64,000 nt of DNA, taken from positions 19,060,975 to 19,124,974 of the forward strand of contig JALGQZ010000011.1 of the NCBI GenBank assembly GCA_023105745.1. Direction: 5' to 3'. The notes under the pieces were generated by a model. That model saw only the letters and a list, made by a program, of their open reading frames with translations. It did not search any database and had not been told where the DNA came from. A program made the position numbers and the translations under genes. The DNA comes from Austropuccinia psidii. Lineage: Eukaryota > Basidiomycota > Pucciniomycetes > Pucciniales > Sphaerophragmiaceae. Positions 13,014-24,600 of the stretch are shown one piece after another (the stretch's first letter is position 1; each line of letters starts with the position of its first letter).

Positions 13014-13494
13014 ATTTACTTAAAATACCTTTAAAAAGATTCTATTTGGGTTTATCCAATAATAAATTATATTTATAATCATAAATTATATAATAATTTT
13101 ATATTTTATTGATTTTAAAAGCTATTGAGGCATTTGGAAAGCAATTGTACTGTCTTACACGTGGTTTTTCACATCCTTAGACTTGCAAGAACTTTCTTTG
13201 AGTGACTCTAGTGAATAAAAAAGATATTTTATAAATTAAAAATAATTTTATTATAATTTAATTTTATAAGAATCATATTCTTTTTATTTTATTCTTTAAA
13301 AAATAAAAAATATATAAAAAATATTAAAAAATATTAAAAACCAATAAAAAAAGTTATTTTTATTCATTTTTATTCATTTCTTTATTTTATTTCAATTTTT
13401 TAAGATATAAAGCAATTTCTACGTGGAAAATTGCCATATCTTGCCAAAAATAACACTTCTTATATAAAGACTTATATTTATTTGTCTTTTTTAG

Positions 13495-13644
13495 TGTTTG
13501 AAGATAACCCAACAGAAGATAACCAAGCTACTGTTGAGAGGTTGGTGGAAGAAACTTGTCAAAGTTCTCCAACACCAGTTATCACCAAAAGAAAGAAAGC
13601 TAAGAAATTAGACTTTCCAGGACCCACCATTCAAGACTCTGAAG
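13495..13644 (+). CDS. Leader exon upstream of gag (partial ORF, no ATG)
   Basis: This open stretch encodes about 50 residues with acidic and Ser/Pro-rich character and a KKAKKLDFPGPT motif. It has no ATG. Its left edge is a good splice acceptor, a pyrimidine-rich run ending TTTTTTAG at 13494. Its right edge is a donor, GAAG|GTGAGC. The same exon exists in A2 at 60121-60270 with mostly conservative changes and the donor GTGAGT, although there the acceptor AG has become AT. Spliced across 13645-13731 it continues in frame for about 50 codons (EEVPNTPS onward) to a stop near 13882. I infer a spliced leader protein or gag N-terminus. Confidence 0.5.
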
Positions 13645-13731
13645 GTGAGCACCTCTTTTTATAATTGCCATAAAAGAGTTTTTATTCTAAAATACTTTTA
13701 TTTATTCTTATTCTCCAATCATGACTACCAG
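13645..13731 (+). other. Candidate intron that contains the gag ATG
   Basis: The 87-bp segment starts GTGAGC and ends ACTACCAG after a T-rich run. A2 has the matching segment at 60271-60359 (89 bp, GTGAGT to ACCAG). The size is typical of fungal introns, and removal joins two open segments in frame at phase 1. The ATG of the 13721 gag frame lies inside it, 8 nt before the acceptor, so splicing would delete that start codon. Confidence 0.5.
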
Positions 13732-15988
13732 AAGAGGTTCCCAATACTCCATCCAATCAGATGGAGCTGGACTCAGAGGTAGAATTGATCCCTCAAAAGG
13801 GAAAAGAAAGGGCAATATCCCCAGTGGAACAGAATCCACACAAGGAAGTGCCTTATCCCAAAGGCAAGTCCCAGAAATGCCCATGATATCTGAGCCTGAA
13901 TTAGAACTAAGTATGAGTAACTCAAACAGGTACAAATCACATTCAGAGGGCTCAAATAGACATCTACATGAGCCAGTACAAGCTGTATTGCACAGTGTAC
14001 AAGGACAAAGATTGGGAAATGTTGCCTCAAATACACCAAGGAGTGATGAACTCCTGGCACATCCTGAAAAAGTTCCTCAAAGAGGAGGAGATAGTTAAAT
14101 ACTCCAATGGATGGAATCCACTGTCATCCAAACCTCAAATCAAAAAAATCAAGGATTACCATGCCAAAAAGAGGGAGGCAACCAAGGAAGAAGCCCCAGT
14201 AGCTTCTACCAGCAAGCCCCAAGCCAACCCACTTCCCCAAGAAGGGAAGAAGAACAAGAAAAAGCATTGGAGGAAACCATATTCCCCAAGCTACAGAATC
14301 CCAAGAATCCAAAAGGATGCCATGGACAATGTTTTCAACATGGCCAGAACCTTGATGGAATTCAAGGACAAGGAAGAGCAAAGAATGAGAAAACCTCATT
14401 TCCCAAAGAAATAACCTTGTCCAAAGATGTTGTAAATACTTTAACAGAAATTAAAAATAGTATATTACCTCTAAAAGAAATTAAAGATAGTTTATTATCA
14501 CTACAAGAAATAAATAACAATTTATCTTCTTTAACAAAAATTGTTGTACAAAACAAGAAAGAAATTGACAACATTAAGTTTATTGTTGAAAATAATAAAC
14601 CAAAGAATTTAATTGACAATACTCAAAAATTAATACAAGGACAACAAGAATTGTATAAGTGCATAAAAGATATCAAAGATAAAACTTTGACAATCAATTA
14701 TGATGTGAGTATTGACAATCTTACAGAAAAATTAAATAAATTAAGTATTTCTGTAGAAAAATTTGAAGAAAAGACTTCATCACACCAAAAATTACTTTTG
14801 GACCATGTGGAAAAAAGTGATGAAGCAAGAATGCATCTGAAAGATGATATTCAGAGTGAAATAAGGCTTATCACTGAAAAAATGGATAAAATTAATGAGG
14901 CTAATTTAAATATGCCAAAGTTATCAACACCATTTTCTCATATAAGAAGCCCTGTTAAAACAAAAGAGGAATTGTCAAATCCTTTCATAACAGACTTGAG
15001 TCACCAAGATAATAACCAAGTCTTAATGAAGGAAGCACCTCAATTGAAAGAATGGCCAACATTCACAGGAGAAGGTGAATATGACCACATGTCATTTATT
15101 AAAAAAATTGACATGTTACAAGAAGATTATGCCATACCAGATGAATTAATCACTGCAAGATTACATTCTTTGTTTGAGAAATCTGCAAAAAGATGGTATT
15201 ATGGCATAAGACAAACAAATGGTAAAAATACCTGGTCTTGGTGGAAACAAGAAATAATCACCAAGTGGGCAAATGATGCCTGGAGGTATAAGATAGAAAA
15301 TGCATTTGAAAACTCTTTCTTTGACCCAGAGAAAGACAAACCTTTACCTTGGTTCTTGAAACAAGTTGAAAGACTTAATGCACTATACCCAGAAATGTCA
15401 CAAACAATGGTGCATATGAAAATACTTAAGAAATGTGGAGGGGAACTAGAACATGCCCTAAGAAGCAGATGTATAGAACCATGCTCCACAGAAGAGTATA
15501 TAAATGCACTAGAAGATATAGTGACAAGAACAAAAATTGGCAGGACTTGGAAAAAATTGGACATTAAAAGCCCAAATAAACCATTTATCAAAAAAGATAA
15601 ATCAAAAGAATCCTTTAAGCCCAATACATCCAACAATAATGAGCAAAGAGAATGCCATAAATGTGGAGGTATTGGACACTTAGCCAATAATTGCCTTAAA
15701 AAAGCAAAAATTAATGAAATTGTGGAAACAGAAAGCCACAATGACAAAGAAGAGGAATCTGACTCTGAAAAAGAGACAGAAGAGTCAGAAAGCTCTGAAA
15801 GTGATGAAATCAATATAATTAATGCACAAATTAATAATATTGACTTAATTTATGAAGTACTGGATGTTAATTCAAACTTACCACAAGTTGGAACATCTGA
15901 CACAAACCTGACAAACATACAAGATGCAAAATGTATAGAACCAAACCTGCAAGAGGAATGGGATATACAGCTGGAAAATCAAGTATAA
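13721..15988 (+). pseudogene. gag: A1 gag (coiled coil, capsid-like region, CCHC), one internal stop
   Basis: Gag forms the retrotransposon particle and binds the RNA. From the ATG at 13721 the frame runs to 15988, interrupted by TAA at 14096-14098. A2 has GAA at that position, so it is a simple nonsense change. The next ATG is 14111. The middle part (about 14430-14900) is Leu/Ile/Lys-rich and probably a coiled coil. The segment from WPTFTGEGEYDHM through the Trp-rich TWSWWKQ stretch resembles Ty3/Gypsy capsid. A CX2CX4HX4C zinc knuckle lies at 15653-15694, followed by an acidic Ser-rich tail. A2 shows that gag and protease were originally one frame: A2 has GATGCCAAAATG where A1 has GATGCAAAATG, a 1-bp loss that ends this frame at 15988. 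Confidence 0.85.
13968..14414 (+). CDS. 148-codon ORF overlapping gag in another frame
   Basis: This ATG-initiated frame overlaps the gag frame completely. It encodes a basic, helix-prone protein with a compact N-terminal part (WEMLPQIHQGVMNSWHILK) and ends KPHFPKK just before the conserved gag coiled coil. A2 retains the equivalent frame at about 60670-60915. Between the two copies, over about 200 nt, I count roughly 12 changes at third, 9 at second and 3 at first positions of this frame. Most third-position changes are silent here. It shares its frame with the upstream leader exon. I recall similar proteins annotated separately in rust genomes, but do not know a function. Confidence 0.5.
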   Translation: MSQYKLYCTVYKDKDWEMLPQIHQGVMNSWHILKKFLKEEEIVKYSNGWNPLSSKPQIKKIKDYHAKKREATKEEAPVASTSKPQANPLPQEGKKNKKKHWRKPYSPSYRIPRIQKDAMDNVFNMARTLMEFKDKEEQRMRKPHFPKK

Positions 15989-17307
15989 GTATTGTTATGG
16001 TTGATAACCAGGAAGGAAAAGTTAACTTGGATACAGGAGCATATTGCACTTGTGTTGGCAAAAGTTATTTAAAAACCATTGTCCCAAATTGGCAAGAAAA
16101 ACTTATGCCAATACAAGGTGTCAAATTTAGTAGTGCAAGTGAGAGCATGAAGCCCCTTGGAATAATTGATTTAACACTAATTTTTCCTCATCCCTCACAA
16201 TGTGTCAGAATTAAAGTAGAGTTTGTAGTAATGGACAATTGTACTAGTAATCATTTCATACTTGGGAATGACTACTTATCAATCTATGGTATAGATATCT
16301 CCAACCAAAAAGACAGATATTTTACCATAGGAGATAACAAAAGACAAAAGTTTGGCTTCTTAAACAACAAAAAACAAATCACAGTTATTAAGAAGGAAGA
16401 AAAAATTCCAGAAAAGGAAATTTTTATATCTGAACAACTTAAAGAGGCAGAATTCAATCAAGAATTAACAGAAAAAATGAAAGGAAAATTGATTGACCTC
16501 TTATTTAAGTATAAAAATGCCTTTGCAACTGACAAAGAACCACCAGGTGCCATAATTGGACATGAAGTGGATATAATTCTTAATGTAGAAAAGCCTTACC
16601 CACCTTTATTAAGAAGACCTGCTTATCCAGCCAGTCCAAGAGCTAGAGAAGCCTTAGAGGTGCACATTAAAGAATTAATGGACCTTGGAGTATTAAGAAA
16701 GGTTGGACATAATGAAAAAGTAGAAGTTACTACACCTGTCATTATAACTTGGCATAATGGAAAGTCAAGCATTGTAGGAGACTTCAGAGCCCTGAATACC
16801 TATACCATTCCAGACAGATATCCAATACCCAGAATCCATGAGACATTGACCCAATTGTCACAAGCTAAGTTCATCACAGCTATGGATGCTCTTAAGGATT
16901 TTCATCAAAATGTCTTAACATACAAAGCCAAGAAACTACCAAGAATAATATTCCATTGTGGGATTTTTGAATACTTAAGAATGCCATTTGGAATAAAAAA
17001 TGCACCTTCCCATTATCAAAGAATGATGAATACCATATTTCCTGAAGAATCATCAGAAGGATGGTTAATTATCTATATTGATGATATTATAGTTTGCTCA
17101 GAAACTTGGGAAAATCACCTTACAAGACTAGAAAGGGTACTACAGAAAATAGTCCAAGTGAATATGAAAATTTCCTTGAAGAAATGTCATTTTGCATATA
17201 GTGAATTGAAAGCACTAGGACATGTGGTATCTGGACTTAGTCTAGGCATAGACAAAAATAAAGTAGCAGCAGTACTACTTGAACCAATGCCTCAAACCAA
17301 AAAATAA
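15931..17307 (+). pseudogene. pol: A1 pol part 1: protease and reverse transcriptase
   Basis: The aspartic protease motif DTGA is at about residue 34 (nt 16030). The RT domain follows, with KSSIVGDFRALN, YPIPRIHE, the ITAMDAL aspartate, MPFGIKNAPSHYQR and the catalytic YIDD at residues 382-385 (nt 17074-17085). The frame ends at TAA 17305, directly before [14 protein letters not shown] in the same frame. The stop therefore splits one RT-RNase H polyprotein in two. At its start the frame is offset from gag by a 1-bp deletion. The residue after ITAMDALK is D, where a small residue is usual in this family, which could also impair RT. Confidence 0.9.
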
Positions 17308-19518
17308 ATGCAATCATTTCTAGGATTTGCTGGTTACTATAGACAGCATAGAAAGGACTTTGCAAAAATTGCTAAATCCTTGTATAAGCTATGTGACCAA
17401 CAAACAGTCTATGAGATGACAGAAGAAAGAGTCAAGGCATATGAAGAATTGAAAAATTCCTTAACAAATGCCCCATTTCTTCTAATGCCAGATTGGAAAC
17501 TACCCTTTAAACTGTACATTGATGCTTGTGGAGAAGGACTAGGTGCTGCACTTCACCAAACACAAATTATCAATGATAAACCAGTGGAAGGACCAATTTG
17601 TTTCATTTCAAGGCAAATAAAGCCAACAGAAGCAAGGTATGGAGCAAGCCAAATGGAATGCTTATGCCTAGTGTGGGCTTTAGAAAAATTGCATTATTAT
17701 TTGGATGGCACAGTATTTGATGTAATCACAGACTGTAATGCTGTGAAATCACTATTAAATATGAAGACTCCAAACAGACATATGCTGAGATGGCAAATTT
17801 CTATCCAGGAATATAGAGGAAATATGACCATTGTCCATAAATCTGGAAATATTCACAAAAATGCAGATGGTCTCAGCATATGGGCTCTAGCAAATACCCC
17901 TGACAATACAGCATGGGTACCACAAGAAGAGCACCATATAGAAGGAATATGTGTTACAGACATTGGCACAGAATTCTTTAACCAAGTTAAAGAAAGCTAT
18001 AAGACAGACAAAAACTGCCATATCTTAAGCCAACTTCTAATGAAAGATTGCAAAGATGCATCACTTTCATCAAAATTAGATGAAACATGGAAAAAGGCAT
18101 ATGCTGAAGGAATATTCCACCTCCTTCATGAAATCCTTTACCATAAAACAAAACACACATGTGTTATGGACTTAACAGATAGAACCCTGATAAATACTAT
18201 TTTACATGAGTGTCATGATAGTGTTGCAGCTGTACATCTTTCAGAAGACAGAACACTAGAAAGGGTGAAAACCTGCTCTTGGTGGCCAAATTGGAAGAAA
18301 GATGTTGCAGAATACTGCCAAACCTGTGACAGATGTCAAAAAGCCAACAGAGCCACAGGAAAGAAATTTGGAATGATGATCCAAATCCAAGAACCAAAAT
18401 CCCCATGGGAAATAGTTCATATGGATTGGGTAACAGCCTTACCTCCAGGAGGAGACAGGAGTTATAATGCATGCCTAGTGTTAGTTGACAGATACAGCAA
18501 AACTCCCATGTTCTTACCATGTCATAAAGATGACACAGCTATGGATACAGCCATAATGATATGGAATAAAGTCATTAGCCACACAGGCTTATTCCAAAAT
18601 ATTATAAGTGACAGAGGCCCAAAGTTCACTTCAGCATTATGGACAAATCTCCATAACTTGTTTGGGACAAAATTATCATTCTCGACAGCTTATCATCCTC
18701 AAACTGATGGTTTAGCAGAAAGAATGATACAGACCCTAGAGGATATGATCAGAAGATTCTGTGCTTATGGGATAGAATTCAAAGATTCTGATGGTTTTAC
18801 CCATGATTGGTGTACACTAATACCAGCACTTGAATTGGCATATAAGACATCAATCCATTCTTCTACTGGCAAAACACCAGCAATGTTAGAAAAAGGTTGG
18901 AACCCAAGACTTCCTTATGATACCCTCAAAAAGGACTTAGTGGATATACATCCAACAGCAAGCAGCTTCAAGATAATGCTTGACAAAGCAAGACACCATG
19001 CAAACAGATGCATGCAAGACTCTTTTAAATATGCAAAAGAAAGATGGGATAAAAGTCATAAACCACCTGATTTCAAAATAGGAGACTTGGTTTTAGTATC
19101 AACCCTTAATTTCAATAACATAAAAGGCCCAAAGAAATTGAAAGATTCCTTTGCAGGACCATTTATGATAAAAGCACTTCATGGACCCAATGCTGTGCAA
19201 TTGGAACTCACAGGTGAACTAATGAACAAACACCCAACTTTCCCTGTAGGTCTGATAAAACCTTACAGTTCAAGTGACAAAGAGTTATTTCCACTAAGAA
19301 ATAAACCCCCACTTGAGATTCCCCCCTTGGAAGAAGGAGAGGAAAAGAAAATAGTAAAATTCCTTAAAGAAAGAAGGACAAGAAACAAAAAAGAAAGAGA
19401 ATACCTTGTAAGGTATAGAAATTCAACTCAAGAAGATGAATGGCTACTTGAGAAAGATATAACAAATGCTGATAAACTACTAAGAAGGTTCAGACATGAA
19501 AGAAAACCTGAAAAATAA
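17308..19518 (+). pseudogene. pol: A1 pol part 2: RT thumb, RNase H, integrase, chromodomain
   Basis: This 736-codon frame continues the RT after the internal stop at 17305. RNase H starts near residue 68 with LYIDAC (Asp 72) and includes the [16 protein letters not shown] and ITDCNA motifs. Integrase has the H2C2 zinc finger (HDSVAAVH from residue 303, CQTCDRC). Its catalytic triad is Asp 373 in HMDW, Asp 435 in SDRG and Glu 471 in GLAERM, a D,D(35)E spacing. A GPF-like module follows ([10 protein letters not shown]). The last 60 residues ([23 protein letters not shown]) match a chromodomain, expected to guide integration to chromatin marks. The domain array is complete, but with no continuous frame from gag the copy should be dead. 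Confidence 0.92.
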
Positions 19519-19624
19519 AAAAGTTAAGCATTATTGAGCTTCAAGACTAACAAAGTCTATTGAAGAGGTAGGACAGTGGATGATACCCTTATCATACATA
19601 TCAGATTGTGGTACAATCTTTTTT

Positions 19625-19636
19625 GGTGGTAGGGAA
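19625..19636 (+). other. Polypurine tract of A1
   Basis: GGTGGTAGGGAA abuts the 3' LTR start TGTGAG, as expected for the plus-strand primer of reverse transcription. Confidence 0.65.
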
Positions 19637-21660
19637 TGTGAGCCTTTGAGATATGACCACATACCCAATAAGGTCACAAAAAGATTAAGAATAATTATAC
19701 CTTTAATATAATTATACTAAAATTACTTAGAATAATTATACATTAAAATTAATTACTTAAATATACAAAAAATACCATAAATTGGCACAAAAATTGGTTT
19801 AACTTAAAAACCAATGAATAAACATGTAAAATAAATTATACCATTGGATTCCTCATTGAAAAATACACATATACCATTTTTATGGCATATCTGTAAAGTC
19901 AATATTTAATGAATTATAAGGTATAATACCTTATAAAAACCATAAAATCCTATTTATCTCAGAATTCAATGGCACAACATGTGAAATAACTTGTACCAGT
20001 GGATTCCCCACGAAAATTCACACATAAAACAATTAATAAGATAATTCTCAAAATCAATACTTAAGGAATTATCCTGAATATATGCACTTTTTTGGTCAAC
20101 GCATATATTCAAGGATCATAGCTAATATCTTCTAAACTATACATGATAGAATGATGAACCAAAAATAAAGTTACCACGTAATTACTGTAAGAACACAGAT
20201 ATGAACTTTATTTTACAAATTATATACACAAGGTTAAAACCTATGATGAAATATTGATAAAAATCAACAGAGCTGTTGACCACTTTGTTGTGAAAGTTGT
20301 CCAAACTTAAAATAAAGTATACAGTTGGATTCTACTAGTTCATTCGTGAAGAATGATGTAATTTTTATTATTAAATTCAGGGTATAACCCCCTGAAATCA
20401 AGGTTTGAAGTTTAAAATATTGAATTTTGACAGAAAAGATGAGTTACAAGAAAAATCATCAAAATTAGAGTTTTAATGATGTAATGATAAGCTCTTGGCA
20501 GCATAGTACGGTTATGCCAGGCTATCAGAATTCACTCTCTGAATTGCTGTAGCGTGTAAATCTTAAAAGTTATTGAAGATCAAAGTTTGAGCTTAAATTG
20601 AGCAGTTATGATCACCTACTGTAACCTTAAATTAAGTTTAACAGTCATAAGAGTGATAAAATTGGTGAATACTATTAGTTTATGATTAAAACTAATAAAA
20701 TCCACGAAATTTGGGGTTCTGCCAAGCCTCTGATGTCATCAAACTTAAAGTTACAGTGATAACTTTAAATAATGGTGCAATAATGATGTAAGATGGTTTG
20801 ATCATGATGTAATCACCCTCAAACCTTAAAATATTGATCAATTCCAGTGGATATGATCAGTACACGTCTACTAGAAGCCTGTTGGACTCTAGGAGGGAGG
20901 TATTTACTATAAATAGAGCTCTTTTTACTCTATTTTCCCCTCAGACGCATCAAAAACATTAAATCAATTAAATAAAAGGTAATTTCTTTATTCTTTATAT
21001 ATAAAACTCTTATATTATTATAGACCAAAGACCATCTTATTATTAATCACCACTATTACGTGATTAAATCAATTTTTTAATTGTTTTTGTTATAAACCTC
21101 TCTATAAACTCATGTCCACGTAAAATCAAGAATTTTAGTAAAATTTCTTTATTTTTTATTGTAAATACAATTTGAAAAAGTTGTATTTTGTTCTTTTGGC
21201 GTAAAATATCTCAAAATTATTATCTTAAGTGTTAAAAGTAGGTTATTTCATCTTATTATAATAATTTCTCTCTTATTATTACTCTTAATAATTCTTATTT
21301 AATATAAATAGTATTTATATTAATATATAACTTTAATATTGGTAATATTATTGTTATTAATTGTTTTCTATTCATAAAAAACAATTTTTTACGCCTTTAT
21401 CATTTGTTTGTAACAATAATAAAGAGCTTTATAATATATTAATTATTTTATATTAATATATTATTTTCAATATTATAAGCTTATATAATATTAATTATAT
21501 TATTATATTTATTTAATAATATAATATTTTTACGCCATAATAATAATATTTCTTTATTATTATTATTTTAATCTTATTTATTTCAATTATAAGGACATTC
21601 AGAGTACAATAAGTAATAAATTAGTAATTTTTACTTATTGTTTCATAGTCAAACCTTACA
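19637..21660 (+). repeat. A1 3' LTR
   Basis: It is nearly identical to 10967-12993, with a TATA box at 20908-20915. It ends CCTTACA at 21660 and is followed immediately by the inner end of the IR1 right arm. Confidence 0.95.
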
Positions 21661-24600
21661 AGGCCTCAGAAGCTGAGTAACCTGGCTCTCTTCAATGCCT
21701 CTTGTCCCCCTTAGCTATTTTCACATCAAAAATATAATTTTAGGTTTAAAGACTGATATCCACCCTGGGTGTATCAAAAATGTATGTAAGAATACCATTA
21801 GAGTAAGTGCCAAAAACATTCAAAACACTAATCTTAGTATGTGACAATGGATTTCTCACATTCCCATTATTTTGGCATTTGTCACAATTCATTTGTGTGG
21901 TATTGTATTATTTTCCATACGTCAGCCTGTGACTCAAAACCAGAGAACAAGCATGAAAGCCAAATACTATAAATCAATGGTATAGCAAAGATAACACCAA
22001 AACATGGAACTGAGCCAAATAAGCTCAAAAGATACCAAAGGAAAGAGGAAACTCACCTCTTTCCAAATATACGAGTCCCATCATCATTGGAAAGAGATTA
22101 ACAAAGTTATTCCTGCCCATAGTTGTTGCTGAGCATAAACCTTAATTTTCACCTCACATCTGAAATAAAGAGTAAGAGGCTTAACCCCATCAAATACATA
22201 TTCAAAAGGGAGCTCTGAGTCAGGGCTATCCAATGGTACCAGCCAAACTGAGCTACAACCAGTATTACAGAAGGTATGGTCAAATTAAGGTCAAACAAGG
22301 GTGAATAAAACATTCACCTCCCATCTAACTTCTGCAGTTTTAGTGTGAGATACCTAAAGTGGGGTCTTTTTGGCAAGAGAACAAGAAGGGCTCTCTATTG
22401 GTGCCATTCATTTCCCCATATCTTATCTAGAACAAAATTTATAAGGAAAACAAGCCCAATACAGCTTTTTGCCTAAAACACGTATATGCATAAAAAATTA
22501 GTACATGGGATAACTTTGCCATATTGAATGATAAAAATGTCAAATGTGGTACCATTGTGTAGAAAACATACAGGGCTACATACAGAGCCAATTTTGAGGT
22601 TTTTTTCTCAAACAGACAAAGAAGCTTGTTTTTACCTCAAAAAATCATAGTTCATTCAATGCTGGGGTCCCATACAGGTTCCGTACAGCATTCTACGTGT
22701 CATACATGTCAGAATCAGGCTGTGTGGTCCCCATATGAAGGTTTTCACCCTGTATTGGTGGAAACTGCCCAGATGTGGTTAAAAAACTAAATATGAGCCC
22801 AATACAGGCTATACAGGCCTTTTGCAAACCACAAGCCTTTCCTGGACAGTGAAAAATCTTCACTTCCTCCATGTGAAAAGGTCTAGAGGCCTTTTCATCC
22901 CATTCAATGATAAAAGGAGGCCTTTTCACTGCCAGAAAAGGATCCCATCCTGCCCTTGCATTCCTATTTAGTAAAACTTTTCAAATCATCTATATTCTTT
23001 GAAAACAATCCGGTTATACTATAAACTTTAATATTGTAGTCTTTTATTATTGTAACCCAACAGATAAAGCTGCACCCAGGGCTTTCAACAGCACTCACCA
23101 CCACTAATTCTCATTAGTAAAGCACTTTTAATTTATAATTAAACATTTTTTAATACTTTTTATCCATTTAAGAGTCATATTTAAGGTTTTAAATAGCCTT
23201 GTTACTTCTTTATCATAGACTCATCCTGACACCATATTAGGACCTCTTAGAGTTAATTTAAGCTTATTCACTCTATGGGGTTACCCTAGTTGAATTTTCG
23301 TGTAGAATCCAAATCTTGCCTTAAATCTATTGATTTACTTACTCAAAACAAAGGTATTCATCTTTTCTGAAGCCCAAAATGATGGATTTTCAATATATGC
23401 ATGCCTTATGGGTTATGCATAGTCCAGAATTTAGTTTACAGATAGTGGTGGTCTATTTGGGTATGTAAAACATACCTCAGGGCCCACAAAGGGGCAGGAC
23501 CTATGTAGATCCTTCTACTGTAAATTGTTTGATGATTCTTGCAAAATTCACACTAAATCCTTTACAGCACCTATACTGTAATTTTAAGCAAAAAATATGA
23601 AAAAAAATCAAAATTCCCAAATTTATTATGAAAATTCACAACAACAATAACCAAAATTGAAATAAAAGCCAAATATTTCAAAAAAAAAAATAAAACTAAA
23701 AATTAAAAAAAATAAAGTATAATAAAAATAATAAAATTGATACCACTGATCAATACAACTGATATAATTGGAAAGAAAGTAACAAGGACTTAAACTTTGA
23801 ATAGTGAAATTTAATAATTTGCATAAGCAAGCTCTTTCCTTATGCATCTGCTGAATGAACAGTTCAAAAAAGGAAAGTTGTGTATGTTTTACTTATATAT
23901 ATATATATATAATCTCATGGAAAATAACAAGGGAAACTGTGGATATATATAAATCCAGTTGATAGTATCACCCAAAATACTTCTCCTTTTACAAGAGCTG
24001 TTCATATTTAAGAAATCTGAGATATCATTTTCTGAAAAATGTGCCATGAGAAAATAATAAGAATATTGCATGATATGAAATTATTTTTTTGGATGGAGGG
24101 CTTAGAAAAACTCTGTTTCAAATGTAAAAATGGCTACATGCATGAGGTGGAAATATAATTTAAATTTTGGATAGGATTGCAAAAAATAATGGAAGAATTA
24201 TTTTGATATATCAAATTTTCAGTAGAATGAGGATCCCGGAGAATTTATCTTATATAATGAAATAAGAAATAAGAAAGGACCACAAAGCTTCGTTAATATT
24301 CCAGTGGCTTTTAATGGCTTGGAATATTACCAAATGTTCAAGATCTAGTTCCAGCTTACTTCAAAGTACAGACCCAAGCTCAGAATAAGCTAGGTCCAAG
24401 CCATTTTCTAAATGGAACAACTGCTGTAAGGTGTAGCCACCTTGCTCATGGTGAATAATAAATCCAAATCTGGTATGGAAATGCAGTATCATAACTTCAA
24501 TACCCCAGTATTTCTTTCTAATATTGTGAAAATGATAGGCCTTATAGTGGCATATGAGTGGAAATTTATCGAAAAACTTCCGGTATTGGCCTGGAATTCC

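Larger units (their letters stand above)
10967..21660 (+). mobile_element. A1: Ty3/Gypsy chromovirus, near full length, inactive
   Basis: Two 2.0-kb LTRs, each starting TGTGAGCC and ending CCTTACA, flank a 6.6-kb internal region ordered gag, protease, RT, RNase H, integrase, chromodomain. That order and the C-terminal chromodomain place it among Ty3/Gypsy chromoviruses. The coding line is broken by a stop at 14096, a 1-bp deletion near 15927 and a stop at 17305. The LTRs differ at about eight sites in their first 280 bp, so the insertion is not very recent. The base quintets just outside the LTRs, TTTAT on the left and AGGCC on the right, do not match. No target duplication is therefore visible, which points to recombination after insertion. 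Confidence 0.95.

Noticed and set aside
15199..15813. 204-codon antisense frame in A1 gag
   Set aside because: It is opposite a well-conserved gag segment with capsid and zinc knuckle; Ser/Leu-rich shadow translation.
15900..15990. Programmed -1 frameshift between gag and pol in A1
   Set aside because: No slippery heptamer fits the overlap, and A2 shows a simple 1-bp deletion in A1.
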